NCBI RefSeq assembly: GCF_000213255.1
Contig: NC_015520.1
Coordinates: 2,845,349 to 2,909,348, forward strand
Direction of reading: 5' to 3'
DNA: 64,000 nt
Source: Mahella australiensis 50-1 BON
Lineage (GTDB): Bacteria; Bacillota; Clostridia; Mahellales; Mahellaceae
In this document: piece after piece, positions 54,428 to 64,000 of the stretch
How the letters are laid out: every line of letters starts with the position of its first letter
Position numbering within the stretch: the stretch's first letter is position 1
Program-made: the position numbers and the translations under genes
Notes under the pieces: model-generated
Database searches by the model: none
What the model was told of the DNA's origin: nothing
Seen by the model: only the letters and a program-made list of their open reading frames with translations

Positions 54428-55463
54428 ATAGCACCTGATTCCTTTCAGTGATTTTTGGAAGGGTGATCTCCACATCTGTTCCGGCGTTCAGCGTGCTGTA
54501 TATACATATACCGTATTCCTCCCCAAATAACAGTTTAATCCGGCTGTTTACATTGGTTATAGCTATTCCGCCGTGTTTTTCATTCTCCGGTTTTATATAG
54601 TCCAACGGCATGCCCTTTAGTCTATCACTGATTTCTTGAAGTTTCTCTTCGGTCATGCCGACACCGTTATCGGATACGGTGATAATCAAGCGTTTGGCTG
54701 TGCACTCTATTTTAATGCGCACTTTGCCTTCCCCTATTTTTCGCTCAATGCCATGATAAATTGCATTTTCCACAATAGGTTGAAGTATCAGTTTAGGAAC
54801 CCTGCATGACATAATCTCCACCTCATCCTGCGCATCATATTCCACGCTCAGGCTGAGCCGTTCTCCAAAGCGGTACTGCTGAATAATGTAATAGTTGTCG
54901 ACATTTTTCAATTCGTCCTCTAATGTAACCAGGTTTTCAACATTAGAGATGGTATAACGGAAAAAAGTAGCCAGTGCCTCCGTCATTTTTGCGACGTTAT
55001 CCAGCCCCGCGCTCAAGGTTTCCCCACGTATTCCTTCCAATGTGTTATATAAAAAGTGCGGATTGATCTGATTTTGTAGTGCAAGATAATGGGCTTGCTT
55101 TTTGGTCGCGTTGAGAATCTCATAGGTTTCCATAATCTCCTGAACTTTTTCTATAACTTTATCCATTTCTGGACTCAACGTTATATGCCGGTCAAATAGG
55201 GCATCGATAGTATAACCGGCTGCAAATAGCTGCAAAACCTTTGCATTTTCTCTGTATGGCTTATAAATCCATTTGTAATATACCAAGAGAAGCAGCACCA
55301 TTGATGCATAACCTATCAACACATAAACAATGCCGATACACCCCTGCACAGCAAGTACACTTACAAAAATCAGCAAAAATAATATAAAAGCAAATAGTGC
55401 ACCAGTCAACCAAAAAATTCTGGTTGATAAATACTTTATATGTTTAAACTTCATCTGCATCAC
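54417..55463 (-). CDS. YesM-type histidine kinase without an extracellular sensor domain
   Basis: A 348-residue kinase with two adjacent membrane helices (about 14-38 and 42-63) joined by only a few residues, so there is no room for an extracellular ligand domain. A linker, phospho-acceptor His136 in NPHFLYN and an ATPase domain with DNGVGMTEEKL follow. Input must come through the membrane or from a partner protein. It starts 4 nt after the response regulator gene and overlaps the pseudo-ATPase gene, suggesting a three-protein signalling unit. Confidence 0.88.
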   Translation of the reverse strand: MMQMKFKHIKYLSTRIFWLTGALFAFILFLLIFVSVLAVQGCIGIVYVLIGYASMVLLLLVYYKWIYKPYRENAKVLQLFAAGYTIDALFDRHITLSPEMDKVIEKVQEIMETYEILNATKKQAHYLALQNQINPHFLYNTLEGIRGETLSAGLDNVAKMTEALATFFRYTISNVENLVTLEDELKNVDNYYIIQQYRFGERLSLSVEYDAQDEVEIMSCRVPKLILQPIVENAIYHGIERKIGEGKVRIKIECTAKRLIITVSDNGVGMTEEKLQEISDRLKGMPLDYIKPENEKHGGIAITNVNSRIKLLFGEEYGICIYSTLNAGTDVEITLPKITERNQVLYEK

Positions 55464-55467
55464 CCAC

Positions 55468-57084
55468 TTAAGAATATAGCTTTCGATATTCGCTCGGTTT
55501 AAGACCTGTATTTTTACGAAAACTTTTCGTAAAATGCTTCAAATCACTATATCCCACCTGCTCGCATATCTCAGCAATACTTAAATTGGTCTCCCGAAGA
55601 AGTTCTTTGGCCTTATTTACACGCGTTTCCGTAAGATAATCCACAAAATTTGTACCGCTTATTTTTTTAAATAACGTACTGAAATAAGTGGGGCTGAAAC
55701 CGACTATGTTGCTTATATCTTCTAGCGATATAGGCTTCATATAGTTCTCTTGTATATACTGCTTCGCCAGCCTTATAGGCCTGGTTTCTTCTTGTTCCTT
55801 TTGTTGTGCGATTAATTTAATGGATTCGCCTATCATCATACAGAGATAAGCGAATATCTCATCAACCGTTTTGCAACGCCAGGCATGAATATGAAATTTT
55901 TCCAAAAATTCATCACCATGATGAATAGCAATCTGATTGTTGCGTAGATGCGTAAGATACATCTCACACGCTTGTTCTGCAAGAGATATAATATCCAATC
56001 CGCTCAAATGTTTTTCCGCAGATATATTATTATAAAAATTCTTTAAACTGCTCAAGACAGCATCGGAATTCAGGACTTCTATAGCCGGCCCCATCGACTT
56101 ATTTAATTCCGCCATTAAACGCGCCTGTAACTGGAGAGACTGATTCATAACTTCGCCCTCGATTACGCGGCCCGTACCCAGCAGCAGGCGCTGGCCAATG
56201 GCATATACCGCAGAATTGAAACTATCCTTCAGGCCGTTTATGTCATCATACGCCTCTCCCACGGCTATAGTGAATTCAAATTGCTCAAATGCCGCCTTTT
56301 GTTGTATCAGTTCGTCCAGTATCCCTTTTATCTGAGCACGTATGAATTTTTTCCTTTCAATATCGTAGTTTAATATGCAATAGACTGTGCTGTCATCCAT
56401 ATAAGTGCCAATTTCAAAGCATTGCGTCCTTAAAAGATTATCTATAATCCGGGATATTTTCTCTTCTAAGATCGGAATAGCACTGTTATATTGATCATCA
56501 TACCCGCAATCGATTTTTACCCCTATGACTTGAAATATACCCGATTGAAACGAATAATGATAATAGTCATTGGCTGAATCGATTGTCAAGTCTTCTGTCG
56601 TAGCACCTTTTTTTAGTAAACACTTGCTAAAAAGATCCGCTCGCAGTTTATCCGCGTCATTTTCTATCTGTTTTCTCATACGCTCTTCTTCACTAAGTTG
56701 TTTTAAATTGCGAGCATACTTGGCCTTTATTTTTTCCAATGCAGACAAAAGATCCTCTTGCTTTATAGGTTTGAGCAAATAATCACCAACGCCATACTTA
56801 ATGGCATTCTGTGCATATTCAAAATGCCCATAACCGCTGATTATGATAAAGTTTAATTCTTCTTTTATATCTTTTGCGCGACGTATCATTTCTAGGCCAT
56901 CATATCCCGGCATACGTATATCAGTGATCACCAGGTCCGGAGAAAGCGTTCGGATCATATCCAATGTTTCTATACCGTTATGCGCAATGCCTATTATCTC
57001 CATGCCCAACGAATTCCAATCGATTAGGTTTTGGATTAACTGGCATACATTTTCTTCATCATCTGCGATAATAACTTTAATCAT
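55468..57084 (-). CDS. YesN-type AraC-family response regulator
   Basis: A 538-residue regulator with a receiver domain (phospho-acceptor Asp55 in VITDIRMP), a long linker and a C-terminal AraC-type DNA-binding domain (about 435-538, ending GLKPSEYRKLYS). It is partner of the sensorless kinase next to it. Probable targets are the ribose-type importer genes downstream and possibly the iol operon. ATG 57084 with AAGGAG upstream is preferred to 57108. Confidence 0.9.
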   Translation of the reverse strand: MIKVIIADDEENVCQLIQNLIDWNSLGMEIIGIAHNGIETLDMIRTLSPDLVITDIRMPGYDGLEMIRRAKDIKEELNFIIISGYGHFEYAQNAIKYGVGDYLLKPIKQEDLLSALEKIKAKYARNLKQLSEEERMRKQIENDADKLRADLFSKCLLKKGATTEDLTIDSANDYYHYSFQSGIFQVIGVKIDCGYDDQYNSAIPILEEKISRIIDNLLRTQCFEIGTYMDDSTVYCILNYDIERKKFIRAQIKGILDELIQQKAAFEQFEFTIAVGEAYDDINGLKDSFNSAVYAIGQRLLLGTGRVIEGEVMNQSLQLQARLMAELNKSMGPAIEVLNSDAVLSSLKNFYNNISAEKHLSGLDIISLAEQACEMYLTHLRNNQIAIHHGDEFLEKFHIHAWRCKTVDEIFAYLCMMIGESIKLIAQQKEQEETRPIRLAKQYIQENYMKPISLEDISNIVGFSPTYFSTLFKKISGTNFVDYLTETRVNKAKELLRETNLSIAEICEQVGYSDLKHFTKSFRKNTGLKPSEYRKLYS

Positions 57085-57136
57085 GTTTACTCCTTGCCTT
57101 GGCGTCATTCGCCCAGGCCTTCATGAATGATCTACA

Positions 57137-57177
57137 ATAATAATGCCGTGGGTCCCGTAGGTCCACGGCATTATTAT
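57137..57177 (-). terminator. Terminator-like hairpin after iolA
   Basis: A 15-bp stem (57137-57151 and 57163-57177, core AATGCCGTGG) with an 11-nt loop. It ends in TTATTATT on the minus strand. It separates the iol operon from the regulator-importer unit; the U tract is short, so partial read-through is possible. Confidence 0.6.
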
Positions 57178-57223
57178 ATCATATATTTTTCTGTTTTTAT
57201 ATCCGCTGTTTTTATTCCTTAAA

Positions 57224-58747
57224 CTATATACCGCCTCCAACAGAGCCGTCCCATGTATCAACCTTGGTCCTCTTCAGCTCATCCTCGTCAAACCACCGTG
57301 TCGTCACCGTTTTTGTCTCCGTATAGAACCTTACCCCGTCCTTACCCAGCACATGCAGATCGCCTATAAACGACATCTTATGGCCATTGAACGGGAAAAT
57401 GCCGACCGGCACCGGTATGCCAACATTGACCCCTACCATACCGCCGTGCGTTCTCCTAGCAAACTCACGCGCATAGTACCCGTTTTGCGTGAATATGACC
57501 GAGCCATTGGCATACGGATTGCTGTTCATAACCTCTATGCCTTCTTCAAAGTCTTTGACCCTTTTTATGCACAGCACAGGCCCGAAAATCTCCTGTTGGC
57601 CTATACTTATTTCAGGCGTCACATGATCGAATATGGTCGGCCCAAGGTAATAGCCGCCTTCATAGCCCGGCACAACTATGTTTCTGCCATCGAGTACTAA
57701 TTCGGCCCCTTCCTCAATGCCCTTTTCTATCCACTTTATGATGGAATTCCGGTGCTCGGCCGATACCACAGGGCCCATCTCGGTCGTCCTGTCATATGCC
57801 GGTCCCACTTTCAAAGCGCTGGCTTTCATTTTAAGTATCTCAACCAGTTTATCGGCTATGCTCTCCTGAGCCACTATGACCGGCAAAGCCATGCACCTTT
57901 CGCCTGCACAGCCAAACGATGAATTCATAATGCCGGCCGCGGTCCTTTCAAGTGGAGCATCTTCGAGCACCAGGCCATGGTTTTTGGCCTCTCCCAAAAC
58001 CTGCACCCTTTTGCCGTGAGCTGCCGCTGTTTCGTAGATATGCCGGCCTACCGATGTGGAGCCCACAAAGGATATGCCCTTTACATCGGGATGCTTCAGC
58101 AGTATCTCCGATTCGTTCCTACTGCATGTGACGATGTTCAGCACACCGTCGGGCAGGCCTGCTTCCTGCCATAGCTCGGCACATCTCATGGCTGTCATAG
58201 GCACCATCGAGGCTGCTTTTATCACTATAGTATTGCCCGTAGCCAGGCACAGCGGTGCCATCCAACCCATAGGGATCATACCTGGGAAGTTCCACGGCAC
58301 TATGCCGGCGAATACGCCTACCGGTTCTCTATATAGCGTTGTATCATATCCCTTAGACGTATCCATGAGCGATTCACCCAACATGAGCGTGGGTATGCCA
58401 CAGGCAAACTCGATCGGCTCTTTTATCTTGAGCACTTCGCCTTTGGCTTCTTCCCATACCTTGCCATTTTCATGCGCTATAATATCGGTGAGTTCATCTA
58501 TATGGCTTTCCAGTATGTCCCTGAATTTGAATATTACCTGAGCCCGTTTCATAACCGGTGTCTGCGACCAACTTACGAAGGCCTCTTTAGCAGCTTCCAC
58601 CGCCATATTGACCTCCTCGACGGTACAGCACGGGGTCTGCGCTATCACCTGGCCCGTGCTCGGGTTGTGTACATCCATGTACTTGGTTGTCTTGGATTCT
58701 ATCCATTTGCCGCCTATGAAAACCTTCAGTTTTTTTATATCGCTCAC
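57224..58747 (-). CDS. iolA: Methylmalonate-semialdehyde/malonate-semialdehyde dehydrogenase
   Basis: A 507-residue CoA-acylating aldehyde dehydrogenase. Catalytic Cys lies in GCAGERCMALP (about 288), oxyanion Asn in VPWNFPGM, and the C-terminal GIPVPVGIFPFNGHKMSF marks the IolA/MmsA group. In inositol breakdown it converts malonate semialdehyde to acetyl-CoA and CO2. GTG start with GGAGG upstream. Last gene of the iol operon, followed by a terminator-like hairpin. Confidence 0.93.
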   Translation of the reverse strand: MSDIKKLKVFIGGKWIESKTTKYMDVHNPSTGQVIAQTPCCTVEEVNMAVEAAKEAFVSWSQTPVMKRAQVIFKFRDILESHIDELTDIIAHENGKVWEEAKGEVLKIKEPIEFACGIPTLMLGESLMDTSKGYDTTLYREPVGVFAGIVPWNFPGMIPMGWMAPLCLATGNTIVIKAASMVPMTAMRCAELWQEAGLPDGVLNIVTCSRNESEILLKHPDVKGISFVGSTSVGRHIYETAAAHGKRVQVLGEAKNHGLVLEDAPLERTAAGIMNSSFGCAGERCMALPVIVAQESIADKLVEILKMKASALKVGPAYDRTTEMGPVVSAEHRNSIIKWIEKGIEEGAELVLDGRNIVVPGYEGGYYLGPTIFDHVTPEISIGQQEIFGPVLCIKRVKDFEEGIEVMNSNPYANGSVIFTQNGYYAREFARRTHGGMVGVNVGIPVPVGIFPFNGHKMSFIGDLHVLGKDGVRFYTETKTVTTRWFDEDELKRTKVDTWDGSVGGGI

Positions 58748-58765
58748 TTTTTCTCCTCCATTACG

Positions 58766-59545
58766 TTATTTTGCCGGCCAGATCACGGCATCTTCCTGCA
58801 TTGCCCACAGATGTTCCGATTCAAATGTGGGCGTTATATACGGGTTGCCTTCCAAGTGGCGTATAACCCATATATAATACATGGCATAGCCGGGGGCCGA
58901 TACCTGAGGATGGCTGGCATCGTTTAGTATCTCTACAGTATCGTTGTTTTTGACTTTTAGGACGTTTTCGCCGAGGTTGCAAAAGCCGAAACCGTTCTCG
59001 GGACTAAATTTATAATAATATATCTCCGGCTGCGGATGATGGTGCGGCGGATAGCTGGACCATTTGCCGGGATAGTTTATCACCTCTCCCAGCACCAGGT
59101 TGGAATAAGGCGCATTGGAATAATCGAATATGGTTCTCACTATGCGCGTGGCCATCTCGTTCACAGTTCCTTTACCTCTTTCTTCGCTTCGGCATTCTTC
59201 ATCCGAATAAAGATGGGCATCAAAGGCAACGCTGTTATCGGTCTGTGATACCGACAGCTCCGCTTCGTCGCTTATGCATTTTATGTTTACAGCAATCCCG
59301 GCCGGCACATGCAGGCACCATGGGTTTTGATCTAGAAAGCTTTTTCTGTGGACAATGGCCTTTCTGTTACCCCATTCGAAAACCACATCGCCCTGTATGA
59401 GCAAAAATGCGCGTTCTTTTGCCGACGCGTCGGCAAATCCCTGATCCTTTTTCAATTTCAGTATACCAAAGTCCATTCCCGTCTGATCTTCATACACTAT
59501 ACTGTTATAGCCGTAATCAAAAGGCTTACCCCTTCTTATCAACAC
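58766..59545 (-). CDS. iolB: 5-deoxy-glucuronate isomerase
   Basis: A 259-residue bicupin. The metal-binding region reads SSYPPHHHPQPEIYYYKF (His cluster about 165-175), followed by the IolB-specific NDTVEILNDASHPQVSAPGYAMYY. It isomerises 5-deoxy-D-glucuronate to 2-deoxy-5-keto-D-gluconate. GTG start with GGAGAGG 6 nt upstream. It lies between the transaldolase and iolA genes. Confidence 0.93.
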   Translation of the reverse strand: MLIRRGKPFDYGYNSIVYEDQTGMDFGILKLKKDQGFADASAKERAFLLIQGDVVFEWGNRKAIVHRKSFLDQNPWCLHVPAGIAVNIKCISDEAELSVSQTDNSVAFDAHLYSDEECRSEERGKGTVNEMATRIVRTIFDYSNAPYSNLVLGEVINYPGKWSSYPPHHHPQPEIYYYKFSPENGFGFCNLGENVLKVKNNDTVEILNDASHPQVSAPGYAMYYIWVIRHLEGNPYITPTFESEHLWAMQEDAVIWPAK

Positions 59546-59560
59546 ATGTATCCTCTCCTT

Positions 59561-60637
59561 TTAAATGGTTATCATAAATCCCCTTATAACACCTAAAAGC
59601 TGTTCGTATCCTTCTATAAAGGATTTAAGGGTTTTCTTTGTGGCGCCAAATCCATCGAAATCCTCGGGTTTCATGCCGTCGGCATCGTATGCTCTGCGGA
59701 AATCGTCAAATTTAGCGTATAGTTCATCGATTATCTCCTTGTCGACATCATTATCCATCCTAGCAACTACTTCGATGTCAGAAGCATTGAACATCTTCTG
59801 CCATTTATACGGTATAGTAAGCACTATGTCGCCGCCCATAAGCTCGCTCCATTGCAGGTAGTTCCTATAAGCTGCCGCCAAAAGGCGCGTTCTATAACCT
59901 CGCTCTTTGTATATCCTATAGGCTTTTTTCATGGCGGCTATGCCAGCCCAATCGAGGTATCCCGGCGTAGCAAGTATTTCATCTTTTTCAGCCACATCCT
60001 TGAGCCAATCGTCCAAACGTCCCACCATTATCGTGCATACCGGCCTCATTGAGGCTATATCCTTGCCTTCTTTTTCCCTGCTGTCAAGCCCCCTTTCTAT
60101 AGCCTCGGCTACAGCCAGCGACTGGGGAACGGTAAAGCAAACCGTCGCATTTATATTAACGCCGTTGTATGTGGCTTCTTCTATGGCCTCTATGCCGGCC
60201 TTCGTGACCGGTATTTTTACCTGCATATTAAGCGCCAATGTATTGAAATGTATGGCCTGTTCTGCCATCATCTCAGCATTTCTGTAATATTTAGGGTTGG
60301 TCTGTATGGATATTCTGCCTTTTAATCCATTTTCTTTATCGAATACCGGCTTTAGCAGCTCTGCTCCTTTGACGGCCATTTCCTCAATTAATTTCCATGC
60401 CACGTCTTCTTCCGTGCCCTTAGGCATCTCTTTTATTATCTGATTTATTCTGTCCTGCCAAAGATGCATTTCTTTCTTTAATACATTGAATACTATCACC
60501 GGGTTGGTAGTAGCCCCTACCGCACCGTTTTCTATAGCGTAGGTCAGCTCCTCCACTGAGCATGAATCATTCCAAAAATCCGTAGGCATCGTGGATGCCA
60601 TCCTGTGCAATGGGCTTTTATAACCATCCATAGTCAT
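59561..60637 (-). CDS. Transaldolase-family protein within the inositol operon
   Basis: A 358-residue class I aldolase of the transaldolase family. The family start is seen in TDFWNDSCSVEELTYAIENG and GATTNPVIV. The Schiff-base Lys is expected in MQVKIPVTKAGIEAI (about 150), followed by NATVCFTVPQSLAVA. It is not a standard iol gene. It may supply the aldolase step that splits 2-deoxy-5-keto-gluconate 6-phosphate, normally done by IolJ, or serve the pentose pathway. IolC and IolJ are not seen in the window. GAGGTGA precedes the ATG. Confidence 0.85.
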   Translation of the reverse strand: MTMDGYKSPLHRMASTMPTDFWNDSCSVEELTYAIENGAVGATTNPVIVFNVLKKEMHLWQDRINQIIKEMPKGTEEDVAWKLIEEMAVKGAELLKPVFDKENGLKGRISIQTNPKYYRNAEMMAEQAIHFNTLALNMQVKIPVTKAGIEAIEEATYNGVNINATVCFTVPQSLAVAEAIERGLDSREKEGKDIASMRPVCTIMVGRLDDWLKDVAEKDEILATPGYLDWAGIAAMKKAYRIYKERGYRTRLLAAAYRNYLQWSELMGGDIVLTIPYKWQKMFNASDIEVVARMDNDVDKEIIDELYAKFDDFRRAYDADGMKPEDFDGFGATKKTLKSFIEGYEQLLGVIRGFMITI

Positions 60638-60665
60638 TTAAAATCACCTCGACAAAATATTAGTT

Positions 60666-61568
60666 TTATAATCCGGCTTTCACCTTTATATATTCCCTGG
60701 CCTTTAAGGCGTATTCCAGCGGATTAGCCTTGGCCGGGTCCTGTTCCGCTTCCACCACCATCCATCCTTCATATCCTGTATCATCAAGAACTTTGAATAT
60801 AGGGGCAAAATCTATCATGCCATCGCCGGGCACTGTGAACACACCGGCTCTTACGGCGTCGAGAAAGCTCATGTCCTCGCGTTTAACCTTCTCTAAGACA
60901 TCTTTTCGGACGTCTTTGAGGTGCACATGTTTTATTCTGGCAGCGTATTTTTTCACCACTTCCACCGGGTCTTCGCCCGAGAATACCAGGTGCCCTGTAT
61001 CATAGAGCAGATATACGAAATCCGGGTCAGTCATACTCATAAGCCGGTCGATTTCTTCCAGTGTCTGCACGCCGGTGCCCATGTGATGGTGGTAGGTCAA
61101 TACCATCCCCTTATTCTGAGCCAATTTACCCAGATAGTTCAATCCATCGGCCAGGCGTTTCCACTCTTCTTTGGTAAATATGGGTTTACCAGCAAACACG
61201 GGTATATCTTTTAATCCTTGTATGCTGTGCCCTTGCTCCGCCGCGCCTATTATCTTCGCACCTAATTCATATAGAAGATCCCTGTGCTTTACGAATGCAT
61301 CCACTGTTTCCTGCAGGGGTTTGGTGGTGAGGTATGCGCTGAACCAAGCATTGCATACCCTGAGGCCCCTCAGCGACAGGGCTTTTTTAAGCACCTGGGG
61401 ATCTTTTGGATACTTGTTGCCTATCTCGGTGCCTTCAAATCCAGCCAGCGCCATTTCGCTTATGCATTGTTCAAATGTATTTTCTGCGCCTAGTTCAGGC
61501 ATATCGTCATTGGTCCATGCTATGGGCGCTATGCCCAATTTCACTTTGTTTTTATCCATATCGTTCAT
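60666..61568 (-). CDS. iolE: Myo-inosose-2 dehydratase
   Basis: A 300-residue TIM-barrel protein with the IolE landmarks [41 protein letters not shown] and [12 protein letters not shown]; the Glu/Asp/His metal site is intact. It dehydrates scyllo-inosose (2-keto-myo-inositol) to the diketone used by IolD. It starts 8 nt after the iolD stop. ATG 61568 is used; the TTG at 61580 overlaps the previous gene. Confidence 0.93.
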   Translation of the reverse strand: MNDMDKNKVKLGIAPIAWTNDDMPELGAENTFEQCISEMALAGFEGTEIGNKYPKDPQVLKKALSLRGLRVCNAWFSAYLTTKPLQETVDAFVKHRDLLYELGAKIIGAAEQGHSIQGLKDIPVFAGKPIFTKEEWKRLADGLNYLGKLAQNKGMVLTYHHHMGTGVQTLEEIDRLMSMTDPDFVYLLYDTGHLVFSGEDPVEVVKKYAARIKHVHLKDVRKDVLEKVKREDMSFLDAVRAGVFTVPGDGMIDFAPIFKVLDDTGYEGWMVVEAEQDPAKANPLEYALKAREYIKVKAGL

Positions 61569-61576
61569 CCTTGCCC

Positions 61577-63508
61577 TCAATACTTTCTTGCTTTTTTGAG
61601 CTCTTCTTTCAATTCCTCAGTAGCTTTCACTATATCCTGTTTGCGTGCTACCTCAGCATTGCCCACTCTCCACCACGATTCGTAATCATGCGTCATGGTC
61701 TTGGGCAATACTTTTATATCTATCAGCGTGGATACGGTTTGCTTCTTGGCATCCTCTATGGCGTTTCTAAGCTCTTCTTCGCTTCTAACACGATAGGTCT
61801 TGCAGCCGTAGCCTTCGGCACATTTGGCGAAGTCTATGCACATAAGCTCGCCATCAAGCTTCCCGGTCTGCTCGTTTCTCATGCGAAATTCGGTGCCGAA
61901 GCTGCCCATGCCGTGGCCCATCTGCAGGTTGTTTATGCAGCCGAACGAGGCGTTGTCGAATAGCACCACGTTTATCTTTTTGCGCTCCTGTATAGATGTT
62001 ATGAGCTCGGAATGAAGCATAAGATAAGAGCCATCCCCCACCATAGAATATACCTCGACATCCGGCCTGGCCATCTTCACGCCCAACGCAGCATTTATCT
62101 CATAGCCCATGCATGAATAGCCATATTCCATATGGTAGGTATCGGGGGCTTTAGGCCGCCACATCCTCTGCATATCACCCGGTAAGCTGCCCGATGAACC
62201 GACTACTATTGCATTGTCATCTATTATCTCGTTCAATATGCCCAGCACTCTGGTCTGAGGCATGTATGAGCCGAATTTTTCTCCGAATTCTTCTATCACT
62301 TCATCTCTTTGACCTGCTATTTCTGGCTGGAAGCCCTCGCCATATTTGATGTTTGCAAGCCTATCCAGCTCTCGCAACCACTTGTCCCTGGCCTCTTTTA
62401 TCTCGGTGGTATAGGCCGATTTGTAGCCTGTTTCTTTGAGCTCTTCGCATATGGCCTCAAGCGCCGCCTTAGCATCGGCCACCACCCTTACCCCATCCAG
62501 TTTGTAGGCATCGAACGAAGCTATATTTATGTTGAGGAAATCAACATCCGGATTCTGAAAAAGCCATTTGGATGATGTGGTGAAATCGGTATAGCGCGTG
62601 CCTACGCCTATTACCAAGTCGGCTTCTTTTGCTATAGTATTGGCCGCGATGTTGCCTGTCGCGCCTATACCGCCCAGATTGAGCTCGTGGTCCCATGTTA
62701 TGGCACCCTTGCCGGCCTGGGTTTCTCCAAACGGTATGTTGAATGCCTCGGCAAATGTTCTAAAAGCCTCCTGCGCTTCGGAATACTTGACACCGCCACC
62801 GCATATCAATATGGGCTTTTTTTTGCTCATTATGAGCTTTACGGCATCGCTTATCATCTCTTTGGTCGCCGGCATGCGTTCTATGCGGTGCACGCGCTTT
62901 GCCAGAAACTCAACGGGAAAATCGTAGGCCTCGGCCTCGACATCTTGAGGCATGGCCAATGTTACAGCGCCGGTATCGGCCGGATTGGTCAGCACTCTCA
63001 TGGCGTTTATAGCTGCCGACATGAGCTGCTCGGGGCGCGATATCCTGTCCCAGTACCTGCTTACGGCTTTGAATGCGTCGTTTGTGGTTATGCCTATGTT
63101 GTAGTATTGTTCCACCTGCTGCAATACCGGGTCAGGCTGCCTCATCGCATATGTATCGCCCGGCAAAAACAGTACCGGTATGCGGTTAGCAGTAGCCGTG
63201 CCGGCTGCCGTCACCATATTGGCGGCGCCCGGCCCTATAGATGATGTGCAGGAGTATATCTGCCTTCTGTGCATCTGCTTGGCAAAGCCTATGGCTGCGT
63301 GGGCCATGCCCTGCTCGTTTTTGCCCTGGTGCACTATCAGTTCCCCCGGGTCCTCTTCCAGCGCTTGGCCTATGCCCAACACGTTGCCGTGGCCGAATAG
63401 CGCAAATACCCCTCTTACAAACTTCTGCTCGACGCCGTCGAATTCGATATACTGATTATCCAGAAATTTGACCAGGGCTTGCGCTGTGGTCATTCTCATG
63501 GTTTTCAT
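61577..63508 (-). CDS. iolD: 3D-(3,5/4)-trihydroxycyclohexane-1,2-dione hydrolase (ThDP-dependent)
   Basis: A 643-residue thiamine diphosphate enzyme of the acetohydroxyacid-synthase superfamily. The N-terminal domain contains the catalytic Glu region [15 protein letters not shown], a central domain follows, and the C-terminal ThDP motif runs from VGDGSYLM to the Asn of [11 protein letters not shown]. Length and the sequence [15 protein letters not shown] region fit IolD. It hydrolyses the ring diketone to 5-deoxy-glucuronate. AGAGGTGG is 4 nt from the ATG. Confidence 0.94.
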   Translation of the reverse strand: MKTMRMTTAQALVKFLDNQYIEFDGVEQKFVRGVFALFGHGNVLGIGQALEEDPGELIVHQGKNEQGMAHAAIGFAKQMHRRQIYSCTSSIGPGAANMVTAAGTATANRIPVLFLPGDTYAMRQPDPVLQQVEQYYNIGITTNDAFKAVSRYWDRISRPEQLMSAAINAMRVLTNPADTGAVTLAMPQDVEAEAYDFPVEFLAKRVHRIERMPATKEMISDAVKLIMSKKKPILICGGGVKYSEAQEAFRTFAEAFNIPFGETQAGKGAITWDHELNLGGIGATGNIAANTIAKEADLVIGVGTRYTDFTTSSKWLFQNPDVDFLNINIASFDAYKLDGVRVVADAKAALEAICEELKETGYKSAYTTEIKEARDKWLRELDRLANIKYGEGFQPEIAGQRDEVIEEFGEKFGSYMPQTRVLGILNEIIDDNAIVVGSSGSLPGDMQRMWRPKAPDTYHMEYGYSCMGYEINAALGVKMARPDVEVYSMVGDGSYLMLHSELITSIQERKKINVVLFDNASFGCINNLQMGHGMGSFGTEFRMRNEQTGKLDGELMCIDFAKCAEGYGCKTYRVRSEEELRNAIEDAKKQTVSTLIDIKVLPKTMTHDYESWWRVGNAEVARKQDIVKATEELKEELKKARKY

Positions 63509-63525
63509 AATACCACCTCTAATTT

Positions 63526-64000
63526 TTATATGGAATTCTCTATTTCATGTATTTTAACCGGCCTGTTTTCTTCCAACGATTTCTTAGCCGCCAAAGCTAT
63601 AAGCACCGGTTTTAAGCCATCTTCACCGCTAACTGGAGGATCGGTATCATTTATAACAGCATCTACAAATTCTTTTATTTCCTCAACAAACGAATCGTTG
63701 TACCTCTCGAGGAAGAAATACTTTGGCTTTTCGCCTATAATCCCATCAGCCGTGCTTAGAATTCTTGTGGACGGCGTATCATTCTGATCTTCGGCGCTGC
63801 CATTGGAGCCAAAAACCTCAACGCGTTGATCATAGCCGTACGTGGCCTTTCTGCTGTTGTTTATGACACCTATGGCTCCATTTTCAAACCTAAGCGTTAT
63901 GACTGCCGTGTCTATATCGCCTGCTTCGCCTATGGCAGGATCCACCAGCACTGCTCCCGCTGCATATACTTCTTCTACCTCGCTTCCTGCCAGATACCTT
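63526..64000 (-). CDS. iolG: Inositol 2-dehydrogenase-like Gfo/Idh/MocA protein (partial, 5' end outside the window)
   Basis: The C-terminal 157 residues of a Gfo/Idh/MocA oxidoreductase; the frame is open to the window edge and continues beyond it. [20 protein letters not shown] and [19 protein letters not shown] are typical of IolG C-terminal domains. As first iol gene seen here it should oxidise myo-inositol to 2-keto-myo-inositol with NAD. It lies 17 nt before iolD. The Rossmann half, which would confirm cofactor use, is not visible. Confidence 0.88.
   Translation of the reverse strand, partial: RYLAGSEVEEVYAAGAVLVDPAIGEAGDIDTAVITLRFENGAIGVINNSRKATYGYDQRVEVFGSNGSAEDQNDTPSTRILSTADGIIGEKPKYFFLERYNDSFVEEIKEFVDAVINDTDPPVSGEDGLKPVLIALAAKKSLEENRPVKIHEIENSI

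Overview
This looks like the chromosome of a motile, anaerobic, Gram-positive member of the Clostridia (Firmicutes). Most genes are preceded by strong AGGAGG-type ribosome sites and TTGACA/TATAAT promoters. Two YesMN-type regulators, many lipoprotein-anchored sugar importers, a FIMAH-tailed exported protein, a fliD-fliS operon and several TTG/GTG starts fit this. A thermophilic sugar fermenter related to Mahella is my guess from gene style only. The window is coding-dense and mostly on the minus strand. It holds about 52 protein genes and one tRNA, with no rRNA, CRISPR array, prophage or complete insertion sequence.

Layout, left to right. (1) 60-13190, minus: a polysaccharide-response unit, read from the right as response regulator, sensor kinase, LplB/LplC permeases, LplA-like lipoprotein, a 1540-residue exported beta-helix protein and a UroD-like protein. 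(2) 13291-31433, minus: a catabolic region governed by a ROK repressor. It has a GH4 glycosidase, a YeiH-type exporter, a Gfo/Idh/MocA oxidoreductase, class II aldolase, LarA-type racemase, a two-subunit lyase that best matches sulfolactate sulfo-lyase SuyAB, an aldehyde dehydrogenase, a TIM-barrel isomerase, a sugar ABC importer, a fucose-isomerase-like protein, a second UroD-like protein and a mutarotase-like protein. I read this as a probable sulfosugar route: sugar, sulfolactaldehyde, sulfolactate, then pyruvate plus sulfite, with export of the sulfite. A 22-bp element with core TAACGATATT lies in four of its control regions. (3) 31624-35440, plus: an ABC-2 exporter and a membrane-anchored TPR protein. 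(4) 35477-44551, minus: two PfkB-family kinases, tRNA-Pro directly followed by a BaeRF3-like gene, a DUF554 protein, hibernation factor HPF, an amino-acid ABC importer, an intergenic region with a MITE-like element and a DnaA-box cluster, a zinc-ribbon protein and a third UroD-like protein. (5) 44718-49211, plus: proS and fliD-fliS-fliT-like. (6) 49214-64000, minus: a myo-inositol unit (iolG, iolD, iolE, a transaldolase, iolB, iolA), followed by a second YesMN-type system, an ABC ATPase homologue without catalytic motifs, and a ribose-type ABC importer.

The strongest leads are the sulfolactate locus with a LarA-type enzyme as possible sulfolactate racemase, the shared ROK-regulon element, and the pseudo-ATPase paired with a histidine kinase that has no sensor domain. 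All functional assignments come from reading motifs and layout and were not checked against a database.
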